The notes under the pieces were generated by a model. It had not been told where the DNA came from. It was given only the letters and a program-made list of their open reading frames with translations, and ran no database searches. A program made the position numbers and the translations under genes. A DNA stretch of 64,000 bases from Macrocybe gigantea (lineage: Eukaryota > Basidiomycota > Agaricomycetes > Agaricales > Callistosporiaceae), in the NCBI GenBank assembly GCA_011319805.1, contig SJRY01000293.1, positions 124,001 through 188,000 of the forward strand, given 5' to 3'. Each line of letters starts with the position of its first letter. Within the stretch, counting starts at the first letter, position 1. Below, in pieces: positions 26,985-43,238 of the stretch.

Positions 26985-27162
26985 GAGGCGTAAGTTTCCA
27001 CAGCCTTGCGAGACTGACATGGCGGATTCATGGTCGTGAAGGTCATCTTCTTGCCATCTTTGATCAGAGGGCATGATGAGTATGATGGGCTATATCCATT
27101 CTTAGTTTCCACAGTTTTACGTGTACCAGCACATCGATTAACATCGGTATTGTAAGGACCTC

Positions 27163-28638
27163 TCATTTCTTGGACAGGATATCGTAGTGGCCAGGCCTAT
27201 AAGAATTGTTAATAGTGTTACCTGTCCTTAGGTTAAAACCTACCGATATAGAAGGAGAAGCGGCGAAGCTTGTTCATTAGGGTCACACCTGAAGTTGACG
27301 AATTGCACGGTCCCATCCGATTGTCGACCGTCCAAGTAAGCAACATCCACGTTGAGCTGTAATACACGACAGAGTGCTGTTATCTGAACATGATCTGGAG
27401 AAGATTGGATGTTAGCTACGGCGGATGGCTACCCACTTCACCTCCACCTACCAGCCTCTTTCCCACATGCTTCTACGAAATTCTCACAGAAGCTGCGTGA
27501 ATCGATGGGCTCAGCCGTGTCGGGATGCATCAGAAACGCATCAAAGGACTCTGGGTCCAGGCGAATTTGCGCGGACTGCAAAAGCGCATCTCACACCACC
27601 TGCACTATGCGCAATATAGAGAAAAATACATACTGTCAATAATCTGAGATACATCACGATTGAATTCGACTCTGAAAAACAGATGACTGTCAGATGTCTT
27701 GAGCACCAGATTCTTTACGTGCCTTGAGGCTCCTGAAAAGCCTCTAACAGAGCCTTTGGCGTTAACGTTTGCCCTCCCTCATTAGGTTCTACAATAGACC
27801 GTATGAGGGAGAGAAGGACACCGTAAAAATCCTCAAAAATGAGGCTTTGAAATCCAACGCTTTTCAACAGGGGCGTGGTGGATTCCAAGAGGGATATCGC
27901 CTTTGCCACAGCGAGATCGCGCTCTGGATCGTTCATCAATCGGTCAACATATGCGAAAGCGATGGCTTGAGTGCAAACGAGATCGTGTGGTCAGAAGTAC
28001 GCGTCGGTTCTGAAAACGCTTACATCTATAGAAGCAGTCTCCATCGCCTGAAAGAGAAATTCAGCTGGTGCTATATGATCTTGAGGACTAATCATACCGC
28101 GAGTCCTACGAATAGAAGTATAGCCTTGCTGCGTAAGCCAGTCTATCTGTTTAACGAACGATGGCGAGCCGTTTTCATATTCGGCGCGCAACGCGGAAAT
28201 TGGGGCGATTTCGTCAATCAAGGGACGCAATGGTACGCTCTCTTCTAGCAGGGCCTGAAAGTTTTGACCTTGTACTTCGGCAAGAGCACCCAGAGTAGGG
28301 TGACACTGAGGCGTACCTGGTTAAGCTCGTAAAGTTGGGAAGTTGACAGCTTTCCCGTTCCTAGACGAAGTGTCGCGTCAAGATCATTGTCAAAACAGGA
28401 TATTCCACTCCTGAAAGCATGCCTGAATCGTCATCATCGAATGTTAGTTCCGAAAGCATCCCAGACTCTCCATTGTCTTCTCCTGGCAAACCGACTATTT
28501 TTGGCCGAGCTGGAAAGACGGACTGTCCGTGAAGCTGGGGTTCGCAGCGCCTGAGTGCGATGAAAACTAACGGGCTGCTGGAGGTGTCGAAGGAGTACTT
28601 TGAGTTTCCGTAATCGATGACTGATTTGGATTGTCCAT
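27163..28638 (-). CDS. OTUB1: Otubain-like deubiquitinase (OTUB1, peptidase C65)
   Basis: This cysteine protease of the OTU superfamily removes Lys48-linked ubiquitin and can inhibit E2 enzymes. Landmarks in order: ELNQALLEESVPLRPLIDE, FVKQIDWLTQQGYTSIRRTRGDGDCFYRS with the catalytic Asp and Cys, LLESTTPLLKSVGFQSLIFEDFY, SNSIVMYLRLLTSAQIRLDPE, ALCRVLQLNVDVAYLDGR and the C-terminal RPGHYDIL with the catalytic His. About nine exons join in phase. One intron (27672-27722) has a GC-AG donor. The start at 28638 (MDNPNQSSITE) opens a Ser/Thr/Pro-rich tail; joins between 28400 and 28560 are the least certain part. The stop is at 27163. No frame break is required. A TCACGTGAC box lies 77 bases upstream of the start. 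Confidence 0.92.
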
Positions 28639-28714
28639 AGTGAATAATAAGTTGTCAGTAGTCAAGGTATACTGCTCGCCACGGACGAGATGAAGTGCCA
28701 CTGAGTGTGGCGAA

Positions 28715-28723
28715 TCACGTGAC
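28715..28723. promoter_or_regulatory. TCACGTGAC E-box upstream of otubain
   Basis: The motif lies 77 bases before the otubain ATG, in the 218-base gap between it and the 3' end of the helicase gene. It is identical to the boxes upstream of BiP, the helicase and UBE2G1. Confidence 0.45.
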
Positions 28724-28856
28724 TTCGAAGATAAGATGAGGCGCTCAAATTACAGTACACTTTCTGGGTTAAAACAAGTATGGTGTGGCGTAAAAAGACT
28801 AGTTGCCATATGGATGAAGTTACAGTGTTGCTGAAGCAAATCGTGGTATCCGTAGA

Positions 28857-31800
28857 TCAATTATTGTTCCTCGTTTGCATTTCTGTCCATCTGTCAAGTT
28901 CAGCTAAAATTTGTGCTTGCATCTCCACAGACTGCCGCGAGCTTAGGATCAATCAGCAATATTTTCACAAGGTCATAGAGATAAAACACTCGCAAATCGT
29001 GAGCAAAAGTCGGAACATCACTAGGATGATTAATCATCCCCAGCTCAATCAGTGCTTGATGTCGAGAGGCCAGCCTGAAGAACGTGAGCTATTCGCCAGG
29101 TTAAAGGAAGCTGAGAGTATTCACTGTTCTTCAGGAGTTGGTAGCGGCCTATGGTGCCTTCGTCGTGGCGGCCATTCCGGCTCCGGCGAAGAACGCACTG
29201 AGTTAGACTTCTTAGGCCCCGAAGTTCGTTTTCTTCGAACTCGCTAAGAGGATATCAGGAAGCATTACACACCATTTGGTTGGCATATCCTCACCTTCAA
29301 AGTCTTTCTGGTGCGTTCCTGTTCAATTCTGCTGGGAATCAAAACTTGGTCGTTGTGATGACTATATTTCACGCCGATGGCGTTTAATGTTTTCTGGATC
29401 GCGTCCTGTTCTCTGAGATCTGCCTTAGGAGGCGCTATAGTCACAATTTTTTCAGCAAGGGAATCTCTTCTTGGACTGGTTGATTTATCACCATCGTCAA
29501 ACAACAACGCTCCAAGTCCTCGTAAACTGGTCTAAGGCGGAGGTCAAGCGCGGCATTTTCCATAGATCTTTACAGACATACATCACTGTCCTTCGTGCCA
29601 TGAGATTCTGCCTCTGCGATCCAGTCGGGCGGTTTGTTCCGCCTTCTGCCTCGAGAACCTCCCATATTCGCCAGCGCCCAATCTAGTTCAGCTAAATTTG
29701 CTCTCTCAATCTGTAAATATTCAGCACATTTGCAATAAATGCATATGGACAATCTACCCACCGCCATTTTAGTCGCCAGTTTATCTTCATGCAACTTGAA
29801 GATATTTTCGATCCCAAACAGTTCGCCCTTTTTAGATGCGTCGCCCTGAATGCCTTCAAAATATCTTCAGATACAGGGAAATGTTATTAGCTTGACATGA
29901 ATGGCCATCACAGAACTCCTTTCAACCTGGTTTGCATGCTAGCTTCGTAGCCGATAGCCATCTGTTGTTGTTTATAGATCTGACGCGCATAAATCAATTC
30001 TTCGACGGAACCGGCACCCAGCAAGCGATAGACAGAAACGTCGCGGGTTTGGCCGAAACGAAAAGCCCTTGAGTTGGGTTAGCTAGGTTAAGAAAGTAAA
30101 AAGAAGCGTAGTTCTCTCGCCTGTCCATTGCCTGGAGATCATGTGCAGGATCTGTGTGGAGATATGTGAATGGCTCAAGGATGGCCTGATGGATGATGCC
30201 TCCTTACTCCAGTTAGGATCTTCGACGAAAGAATTAGCAGGTAATAATTACAAGAAAGAAGGAGCCTTACCAAAAATCACGACCTTGTTTGCTCCTTTAG
30301 GGAGATACATCAACCTGAGATAATGTATTGCGACAGAATATGATCTTTGTACCTGTCAAATTTAGGCCTGTGCCTCCAGCCAGCGTCGATATGAGGAATA
30401 TGAATACATCGGGGTCGGTGTGAAATTTGTCAATCATTGGCATGCCTACACGGAATCTGAGGTCTTCTGATATAGAAGGGACGTTAGATCTAAACCCACG
30501 ATCGCTTTGCCTTGTGCTGCCATCCAATTTCAGGAAACCATGACCTAATCCCATGAGCGAAACCAAGTGAAGACAGTTCATGATACGCACCTCGTTTGTT
30601 CAGATGAAATTCAAGCATGTCCAGAAGTTTCACAGACTTTGTAAATATTAACACTTTATTGGAGGGCTCTTTCTTCCACTCTTCTAATAGAATCTCTAAG
30701 ACCTAATAAACTCGTTCTGTGAGAAGCGCAGCATAGCCAGACGAACATTCGGGCTTACCTTCCATTTGCCGCAAAACTGCGGCTGAAGCATAGCCGTCCC
30801 ATATTTCGGGACATCACCGTCAGGGAAAGCTAATCTCGTAAAAGCCCGGTTACGTGCGGCCTAGATATTTCAGATTTTTCTCCAGATAGGCATGCTGTTA
30901 ATTACAACCAACCTGGTCAGTGCTGTCCGTTGGCGCTGGAACGACAGGGAGGAGTCCATAAGCGAGAAATATCCCCGAATTAGCGTGATGCTTACATGGT
31001 AATATCAGCGCCAGGTGATTCGACAACTTTATCAATATTGACATGTACTTGAATACATCGCCGGGTACGAAAGGCCGGCAGCAAGACTTTTGCCTGTTTA
31101 GAGAACGTCAGCAAAGATCTTATTCCATACAAGTAATGAAACAGACGTACGCTTCTCCGGATCCGCATGGACAAGGCCTATCCTTGTGTATCAGGTCCTG
31201 GACGGGGTCCGTAATAAGTATTTTCTTGTACGCCGTAATCTGGTTTGAAGTCAGAGGGCAGAATACGACTTGGTCCGTTTTTCGGGGGAGCTAGAATTGT
31301 TCTGACCAATCGGCAAAAGCAAAGAAGAGAGCAACGAACTTGATTCCTTATGATATTTTTTGTCCTAAGATAAAAGGGGAATTTCATTGCGGTGCAATCT
31401 AGTGTTAATCACTGAACCAACCTTCGCAGAAAGAAGAGCGGAAGGAGCTTCTCCCTAAGGATAATCGCAACCGTCTTACCAGCACCTGAGCGCTGATGGA
31501 ATAGATAACATGAGTTTTCTTACATACCAAAGCTTTAGCGCGTTGCTCCTCCGTGGCACTTGCCGAGTGTCCAGTCGTTAATGGCCTAACCACAAATCCA
31601 TTCCATTGTCGCGGATTACCGAGACGACCGGGATTCGTCCAATCCAAGATCGTCCACATCTCTTTATAGGAGTTCTGGATAGTTGTTCCTGTGAGACCAA
31701 ATCGACGTGGGCATTGGAATTGGTGGTATGCCAAGGTGATTTTGGAGGACGTGTTTTTGACACGATGAACTTCGTCGACGAAGATGCAAGTCCATGGCAA

Positions 31801-33801
31801 GCTGTCCAGCAAATCAATGTCACGCCGCGCCAAGTCGAAGGTCGTAATGACTAGAAAGGCAGAAAGAATTGGTAAATATCAATATATCGATACCGCGAAT
31901 GGCAACATACCAACGTCTAGGCGCCCCAACTTGAAATCGTTCAGCACAGGCTCCCGTTCCTTGGGACCTCCATTATAAAGGCCAACTTCAAAGTAGCCCC
32001 ACTGTCCATCTTGTTATCACTGAGTCTCAGCTTCATTAGCAGCAACAAACCGTTTCAAATTCCCTTTGCCAATTGTGCACGACGGTGCTTGGCGCGATAA
32101 TCAGACAAGTCGGCCAAGTGGCGTCAGCCGGGGGCAATTCTCTCTTCTTCTTCCATGCTTGGCGATCTTGAAGACGAGACACAAGGTTGTGGCGGCGATT
32201 CTCATCGTTGAGGTATCCGGTTTTCTTCATGATAGCGGACAAGAATGCAATAACTTGTATTGTTTTTCCTAGTAAAGAGATATGAACCGATGCTCAAAGA
32301 GATTTTCCCAGAAGATATACCCTATATCGATCAATGAAAAACATAGGATATCAATATAGAGAAAATACAAAGATTATGATGCGACTCACAAGTCCCATGT
32401 CATCACCTAGGAGACCCCCACGGCCTTCTTTGAATTGTCTCCAAAAGAAACGCACGCCATCTCGTTGGTACTCTCGAAGATACGTGTTGATTGCTGCGGG
32501 AACAGAAATATTCTTATCTTTGCAAAGGACCAATGGTCCAGGAATTTTCTGTCCTGGGGGAGTGGAAATCCTGGGCGAGGCCTAAAGCGCTAGAGGGGGA
32601 CCAAGCAAAAGGCAAGAAAGTTGTCAAGAACATTCCGCTTGTAAAAAAGCTAGGTGCCGACGAACGTGGTAGAACTCGGTATCAGACTCGGATTCTGTTT
32701 CCGAGTCCACCACAGAAATTGACCGATTATGAATGCCTTCCTTATGTTTGATAGGAGATACTGCGGCTCTCACTCAGAAACTGGCAGAAAGAGGAGAGCC
32801 GTCCGTCGCTTCAAGGACTCAACTTACCAAGATTAGTAAGTTGGATTTCTTCTCTTCCCGATTCCGGTTCGGTGGCGGACTCCTCGGGATCTTCAGCAGC
32901 ACACATGTTAATGCATAAGAAATGCTGGGAAAGTGCACACAAGTCCCACCCTTGTCAATCTTGAACCGTTTGGCGGGGCGCCTCTGATTCTGTGCGAAAC
33001 CGTCTTCCGTCCCAGAATCAGATTCTACAACGACGTCAAATAAGCCACTGAGTGCCTTGATATGATGAGCCTTGCCTGTAACCGAATCATCTTCAGGTGG
33101 GGGATCGAGACCAGGTCGTGTTGTGCTGTTGTCCTTCGAAAACCAATCATGGTCCTTGAGACAAACTGGTCATTGTCCGTCGCTCCTTGTTCCTCGTCCG
33201 TTTGTTCGTCCTGATCCTCATCATCCGTGCTTGACTTTTCGGCAGCGGCCTCGTCCTCGCCTTCTGACGCAGAATGAAGGTCGAGATCGTCCGCTGAAAA
33301 AAAGAGGATTTACACCAGAAACAAGGAAAAAGAAAGGGGCGCACTGAAATATTCTAGCAATGGATTAGGACCGTGAGTCGGCAGCGGACGAGTCCCTATC
33401 CGGTGTCAAATTCAATCACCCTGAACATGAAGAAAAGAAACAGTTGGCTCACGGTCCTTCACGTCCTTGGATCCATTCCCTGACGCGCTCAACACATCTC
33501 TTCGCCTTTTGCTCTCGACTTGGAAACGAATGACGTAGAATCTGCTTTGGTTCGTCTCTTGCGTTTTGCGCTAGGTTCGGGAACATATAGACCAGGGGTG
33601 AAATCTGAGTCCGAATCTGGCTCTATCAATTTCTCGCTTCAGGACGTATAAAGGCACAAGAAACAAGAGAGTTTGTGGACCTAATGGCGCTGGTATTGAT
33701 ACCAAATTACCTAGCATGAAGTCAGTACATGGGCCCCCAAAGAGGTGTCGCGGGATTTTACGTCTTGAATAAGCAGAGACCTTCTCTGTGTTGGACATCA
33801 T
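28857..33801 (-). CDS. ERCC6L2: SNF2-family DNA-dependent ATPase, ERCC6L2/Rad26-like
   Basis: This large Snf2 ATPase belongs to the ERCC6L2 branch, linked in animals to genome stability. The N-terminal third is acidic and disordered (for example [19 protein letters not shown]) with a basic patch. The motor follows: [14 protein letters not shown] (Q region), LGDDMGL / [14 protein letters not shown] (motif I), [13 protein letters not shown] (Ia), [11 protein letters not shown] (II, DEVH form), [10 protein letters not shown] (III), [35 protein letters not shown] (V) and QAMDRAFRFGQ (VI). [14 protein letters not shown] segment lies between the lobes. The C-terminus runs through [20 protein letters not shown] to [13 protein letters not shown] and the stop at 28857. 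Frame breaks near 33150 and near 32390 fit one missing base each. The start at 33801 ([15 protein letters not shown]) is likely but unproven, and exons from 32540 to 33000 are only partly resolved. Confidence 0.88.
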
Positions 33802-33867
33802 AGTTTGCAGTTGAGTTGCTCAAGGTACCCGAAGATCCAAGGCGTGCAATGAATGCAAGCGCGTCAA

Positions 33868-33876
33868 TCACGTGAC
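33868..33876. promoter_or_regulatory. TCACGTGAC E-box upstream of the ERCC6L2-like gene
   Basis: The box lies 67 bases before the proposed helicase start, between that gene and the 3' end of UBE2G1. It is identical to the other three copies. Confidence 0.45.
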
Positions 33877-34068
33877 ACACACAATACACCCGACTGGCGA
33901 CTGCGCAGAGAATTGCAGCAGAATGGACGACCTAGTACACAATATATAGGAGGAATATGCGTATGAAGGCAGTATACAGTGCGTGGAGAAGAATTAAACA
34001 GAAAACTCCCGAAAGAATCAGCGTTGCATGGTAGGCGAACGAGTATAGATATGAGTGAGCAAGATCGA

Positions 34069-34982
34069 TCAGAACCCTTCTTCGGCCGATTGTCTGACCA
34101 ACCTTCGCACTTTCTTCCGGTATGCTGAAAAGAAAAAAGTACAAACAAATTAAGCATCTGGAAAGAATAAGATGTATCCTTAGCACCTTCGATATCAGTC
34201 CGGATCTCCTTCGCGGCGTCCACATTCGCGGGACTCTCCAAGTTTGGCGTGTCAGAAGACAGCAGAGAAATAACGCTAAGAAGCTACGCAGGTGCAAAAA
34301 GCCACATTAGCTTGTACCTAGAATCGGTGAAATGGTAACATCCTCACAATTGACTCCACAGTATGGACAGGCAACCACCGTTCGCCGGCCTCTTCATAGC
34401 CATACTGGTCATCGCCAGGAGCATGCTAGACCGGGAATTCAGTAACAGATGGGGCATCTCAGGGTTGCGTACGAACCAGAATAGACACGCAGACAACACC
34501 ATCAGGGTAAACTATAGATCGTCAAGGTCGTGGATTTTCTGGATCTGCCGACAAAGACAGGAAGAACGCACTGTTTGGATGCCACATCGGTGTCATAAAG
34601 CGCATCTTCGGTGGTAGTAAAGGGAACTCGGGAGGGAAAGATAGGCGAGCTTTGAAGAATCCACCCTCGCTAAGGATATCTGTCAGATATATACTATTAG
34701 AAACCCGCAAAGCCTCACTATAGTGTATCTGGAGGACTGAGTGGGGTTTAGATATGTTCCCGCTTTCACGCAATAGCAAGCCTACCCAATAATCAAGATC
34801 TCCCATTCAAACAGATTGTCATCGTCGACCAAGCCTAATCTAAGGTTGACGATCATACGTTAAATCAAAGACATAGCATAGAATCTACCTGCTGAGAACC
34901 CTTCGACTGGTTTCTTAGTGAGTTCAGCCAGCTGGCGACGAAGAAGCAAAGTATTGGAACTGGTTTGTGCTGGTTTCGACAT
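34069..34982 (-). CDS. UBE2G1: Ubiquitin-conjugating enzyme E2, UBE2G1 type
   Basis: This is an E2 of the Ubc7/UBE2G group, built from exons with short introns: MSKPAQTSSNTLLLRRQLAEL, then GLVDDDNLFEWEILIIG, GPPDTLYEGGFFKARLSF, PPKMRFMTPMWHPNIYPDG, VVCVSIL with the active-site Cys, the long acidic loop HAPGDDQYGYEEAGERWLP, LLSVISLLSSDTPNLESPANVDAAKE and the C-terminal helix YRKKVRRLVRQSAEE. All phases close; no frame break. The lengthened loop after the Cys is diagnostic of the UBE2G/Cdc34 E2s, which build Lys48 chains. The VVESI/LVDDDN words place it with UBE2G1 rather than UBE2G2. It is divergent from RPC2 with a 384-base shared promoter. Confidence 0.93.
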
Positions 34983-35366
34983 GGCACTAAGTGAGAGTTG
35001 AGCTGGACGTAACAGTATGGTATCACGTTGTCGGCTGCCCTTTTTATATGCTCATTTCACGTGACACAGATGAGAGGTGCCACTCCTCGCCAATGTCTGA
35101 AAGTCAAGAATATACTCGAACCGCGGTCAATGACTTGCATTTTTTTAAAAATCACTTTGTTCTTCAAAGTAAGACCATGCCCTGAACTATTTAACAAAAA
35201 GACACTCTGAAATTTGAGTCGTTCACATTGGATCTTTGTCACGCTCACGTGTGACATATCATCACATGGAAATTTCGATCAGGAATCGGGCAAGTCATTC
35301 CTTCCCCCCACAGTTGTTTGTCCAGCCGCTACCGACTGCGTTGAAGCAGTGCCGGTCTTCAGTTTC
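34983..35366. promoter_or_regulatory. Bidirectional promoter UBE2G1 / RPC2 with two CACGTG boxes
   Basis: These 384 bases separate divergent start codons. TCACGTGAC lies at 35057-35065, 75 bases upstream of UBE2G1. CTCACGTGTGAC lies at about 35245-35256, some 115 bases upstream of RPC2. A run of A/T (35138-35215) sits between them. Regulatory function is inferred. Confidence 0.5.
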
Positions 35367-39629
<4,263 letters not shown>

Positions 39630-40089
39630 TTTGTGCAAGTATGTTTGGGCTTGTCACGTATCATTATCTTTATCATTGACATCCAGTCACGATCTAGCGA
39701 TTGGAAAGGGGGGAGTTGCGTTGATTTGTTTCAGAGAGTCCCAAGAGTGCGCTGCGACAGAGCAATCACCGTTCAAAGAACGAAGGCTCCATGGACACGA
39801 TGCGTGGCGCTCGGAAAGACAGAAGGTGGCGGTTCGGAGCCCTTGTGATCGCACTGAGCCTGGGAATGGGCGAGCAATTGGAGAACTGCGGAAGGAGTGT
39901 GCGAGGCAATCGACATGTGTTCGTTCATTTTAGCGTTTACCATACCATCGTTCTGTTACCTGTTGCTGGTTTGGGAATTTTTAGGCGAAGAGATACTGAC
40001 AAGTGCATGTTTGAGGTCATGTGACTCACCCTACGCAGTGCCGCCATGGTCGTTCTCGCCTCTTGTCCATCATCTTTCCTGTACGAATC
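39630..40089. other. Spacer between RPC2 and UBE2G2
   Basis: The 460 bases carry only overlapping short open frames without features. They should contain the RPC2 3' end and the UBE2G2 promoter. Confidence 0.35.
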
Positions 40090-41171
40090 ATGTCCAAGAC
40101 GTCCTCGAGTTCGACAGCTCTTCGCCGATTGATGAAAGAGTACCAACAGCTCACATCAGGAGGTTCGCTGCCCGAGCTTGACCGCTTGTCGTCGATCTGC
40201 TCAAGTCTTTGTCACTTGCAGGTTCGCCGGATGGGATGTTTACTGCCGGTGAGCGGCCGCCCTCGACCCCTCTGCATCGCTGAACTCTGACGCATACATC
40301 TGATGTGCAGGCCCGATCTCCGAGTCCGATTTTTTCAGCTGGGAAGCGCTCATCTGTGGCCCCAAGGACACGCCGTTCGTGAGTGGCCAGGTCTCCCATC
40401 TCGGCCTGCGTTCCGTCGCATGACGCCCCCTCATCTTCTTTTCATTTCCGGTATCCAGGAAGGCGGTGTTTTCCCAGCGAAGCTGACATTTGTAGGTGTC
40501 ATCTCTTTGAGCAAAGTGGGGAGAGGAGGGCCCGAAGAAGCAACCCCCCCTTCCCTTCCGTTCCCCCTAGATGCGGTCAGACAGATCAATCCTACTAACG
40601 ATGCCCCATCTTGTCCCCTTTTCTCCGAACCATAGCCGTCAGACTATCCGCTATCGCCGTTCAAGATGCGATTCGATCCTCCTTTGTTCCATCCGAACAG
40701 TGAGAATCGTGGGCCGTTCCGAATAGGCTCTTTTTTGTCTGATAGAGATGACGTTGATTGGTTTCTTTTTTTGTCCCCTTCGAATCTGTCTTTTATCACA
40801 GTCTATCCTGATGGGAATGTTTGCATCTCCATACTGCATACGCCAGGGGACGATCCGACAATGTATGAGCAGGCATCAGAGCGCTGGAGTCCTGTTCAGA
40901 GCATTGAAAAGGTCATTCTGAGTGTGATCTCAATGTTGGCAGGTGAGCACGTTACGCGTCGTCTGTTTTCCTTTTTCTGATGACGCCATGGCCCCGATCA
41001 CACCGCTTTTATCATCTTTTTTTCATTTCGCGTTGCCTTGACCAAATGCTTCAAAAAGAACCGAACCTAGAGAGTGGCGCCAACATAGATTGTTGCAAAC
41101 TGTATCGAGACAACCGAGAGGAGTATGAGAGGATCGTGCGACAGTCAGTGAGGCAACAACTAGGTCTTTAA
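40090..41171 (+). CDS. UBC7: Ubiquitin-conjugating enzyme E2, UBE2G2/Ubc7 type (ERAD)
   Basis: This intact E2 is the UBE2G2/Ubc7 orthologue, which ubiquitinates misfolded ER proteins with partner E3s such as Hrd1 and Doa10. Exon products in order: [106 protein letters not shown] with the active-site Cys, the long loop [19 protein letters not shown], and [19 protein letters not shown] to QQLGL at 41171. Intron positions partly match those of UBE2G1 on the other side of RPC2 (both split after HPN). No frame break. Its 3' end converges with the lactone oxidase gene, 122 bases apart. Confidence 0.94.
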
Positions 41172-41293
41172 GGAGGATATACTGTATAATAAATGTCCTC
41201 GTGGAACAACTACATACATATATCTGTAGATTTCGAGAGAGATGCCAATATATTTGATATTACCATTGGGGGGGTATGATGATGATGTAAAGC

Positions 41294-43006
41294 TCAGAAT
41301 CGCGCCTTGAAAACACGTCCACTGACGGGTTCGCCAATTATATGTCGCTGAATGTATTCGTTACGGAACATGCCGTGTGGGTCGACCTGTTGGATGACGC
41401 GCACGAAATGATCAAAGCGGGGGTATAGCAGCCGGAGTGTATGTGGCTGGAGACAATGTGCCTTGGCCCAATGCGGACGACCTTGATGCCGAGAGACGAT
41501 GCTTTCGTAACCTTGGAAGTATTTGCGGTAAGGCACGACGAAGCCGTACGGCCTGGGAAGGGGCGTGTGTGTCAATAATCATCGTTGGTGGGATGCAGAT
41601 AAAAAAAAAGAAGCGAAAAGCCTACTTGTATTGGACGATACCGATCCAGCAGGTGCGCTGACCAGTGCTTGGGCTGAGCCAGATATCATCAGGGGCAGAG
41701 AACCGGATCTCGACCGGAACGTGTGGCCTGATGCCATTGGTGTCCGTGCTTTCGCGCTGCAACCAATCGCGGAGTTCGCGCAGGCAAGCCTGGGATTTCT
41801 CGTACGGTATCGCCCATTCGGTCGTATACTGTGGATACTGCTCCGAAACGTCACATTAGGAGAGGAGGGAATATGCAAAAGGGAAAAAAAAACCGACCCG
41901 ACAGTCGACATTGAATATGGTATGGCTGTCGTCAACGCCGACGGTCCGGGAGCTGATTAACCAAGCGTGGTAGCGGGCGACCCATGTGTTGAGAAATAAA
42001 AAGTATCGCGCGACGAAGAGGAACGCTTGGGTGACGTGATACCCGAGAAAGGTGTGGATAAACCAGCTTCCGGCCGGGTTCTTGGGCTACATAGAGACGC
42101 AACGCGCGACGAGGGGGGAAAAAAGGAAAAGAAAAAGTGCATGCGCTGATCAGCCCTGATTTGAAAAGAAATAAAAAAGCGACCGAACCTCTGTCGTGCG
42201 GTCGGAATAGCTGCATCGGACTGTGTCGGTGGCAGGGAACCACCAGAAGCGGACATGTTCGGCCGAATGGACTAGCTCGTCCAGGTGGTCCACGACGTCG
42301 TCAAATGGGCGTGATTCCTGCACCTCCTTGAGCCGAAAGGCCGGCTCGACCTGGAGCATTACGGAAAGAATGAGGCCGGTGGAGCCAAGGCCGCATATAG
42401 TGGCGATGAAGAGATCCCTGTGCTCGGACCTGGAGCAGGTGACGCGGGTGCCATCGGCGAGGAGGAGGGTGAGCGCAAGGACGTGAGTGGAGATGACGCC
42501 AAAGTCGATTCCAGAACCGTGCGTTGCGGTAGTGACGATACCTCCCAAGGTCTGGTCGGAGATGGAGCCGACGTTGATCATGGCGAGGTTGTGCTGCGCC
42601 AGGGCGGCATGGAGGGCGTGAAGGGTGATACCAGGCTGGGCGACGACGTATCTCTTTTCGGCGTTGACCTTTCCAGAGAGGCGGGGATTTAAACAAGAGT
42701 AAACACGGAAAGCTTAATTTTTTTTTTGCGTACCTCCAATATCCGGTTCAGCTTCAGGGTGCGGAGCATGTACTCACCCGTGCAGGCAAGGTCGCTGGGG
42801 CTGTGACCGACGCCGGCGGCACGCACAGACTTACCCTCGCGACGAGCAAGCTCGAGGATGAGCTCGCACTGGAACTCATTCTCTGGCTCAAAGACGGCGA
42901 GCGGGGTGCAGTGGAAGGTGCGACCCCAGTTGGTGAAGGCAGCATGGCAAGTGATTGGCTGGAGGAGAGAGTAAAGATTCTGCAGCGGGATCTCTGCGGT
43001 GCCCAT
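41294..43006 (-). CDS. ALO1: D-arabinono-1,4-lactone oxidase (FAD enzyme of erythroascorbate synthesis)
   Basis: This mitochondrial-membrane flavoenzyme makes D-erythroascorbate, the fungal ascorbate analogue, from D-arabinono-1,4-lactone. The N-terminal FAD_binding_4 domain shows NWGRTFHCTPLAVFEP, AAGVGHSPSDLACTG (the His is the expected covalent flavin site), INVGSISDQTLGGIVTTATHGSG and ICGLGSTGLILSVMLQVEP. The C-terminal ALO domain shows RCSYSDRTTE, WFIHTFLGYHVTQAFLF, VDCRQYPQYTTEWAIPYE, VEIRFSAPDDIWLSP and the catalytic-cleft word HWAKAHCL, ending HIIGEPVSGRVFKARF. Five exons join in phase; no frame break. About 465 residues, a little below the usual 470-560. The ATG at 43006 (MGTAEIPLQN) is chosen because the longer frame upstream is Lys-rich translation of a poly-T tract. 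Confidence 0.93.
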
Positions 43007-43238
43007 TTGCCTCCATGCATTATTTTTTTTCGCGCTTTTATAAGTCTTTCTTTTCTTTTTTATTTTTATTTTTTTTCCGATGCAGAGAGATGACGCGCCC
43101 CGATCGATCGCAATGGAATTTGAGGCAGCCGCGATCTCGGCACTCCCCGGATATCCCCAGGGACCGAAGTGGCCAATTTTTTTTTTCAAATAAGTTTATC
43201 GGACGGCATCCACCGGTACAAAATTGCCTTATCTACTC

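Noticed and set aside
28421..28534. Short plus-strand frame starting MPESSSSNVSS
   Set aside because: It lies opposite the otubain N-terminal exons; the minus strand fits the gene model better.
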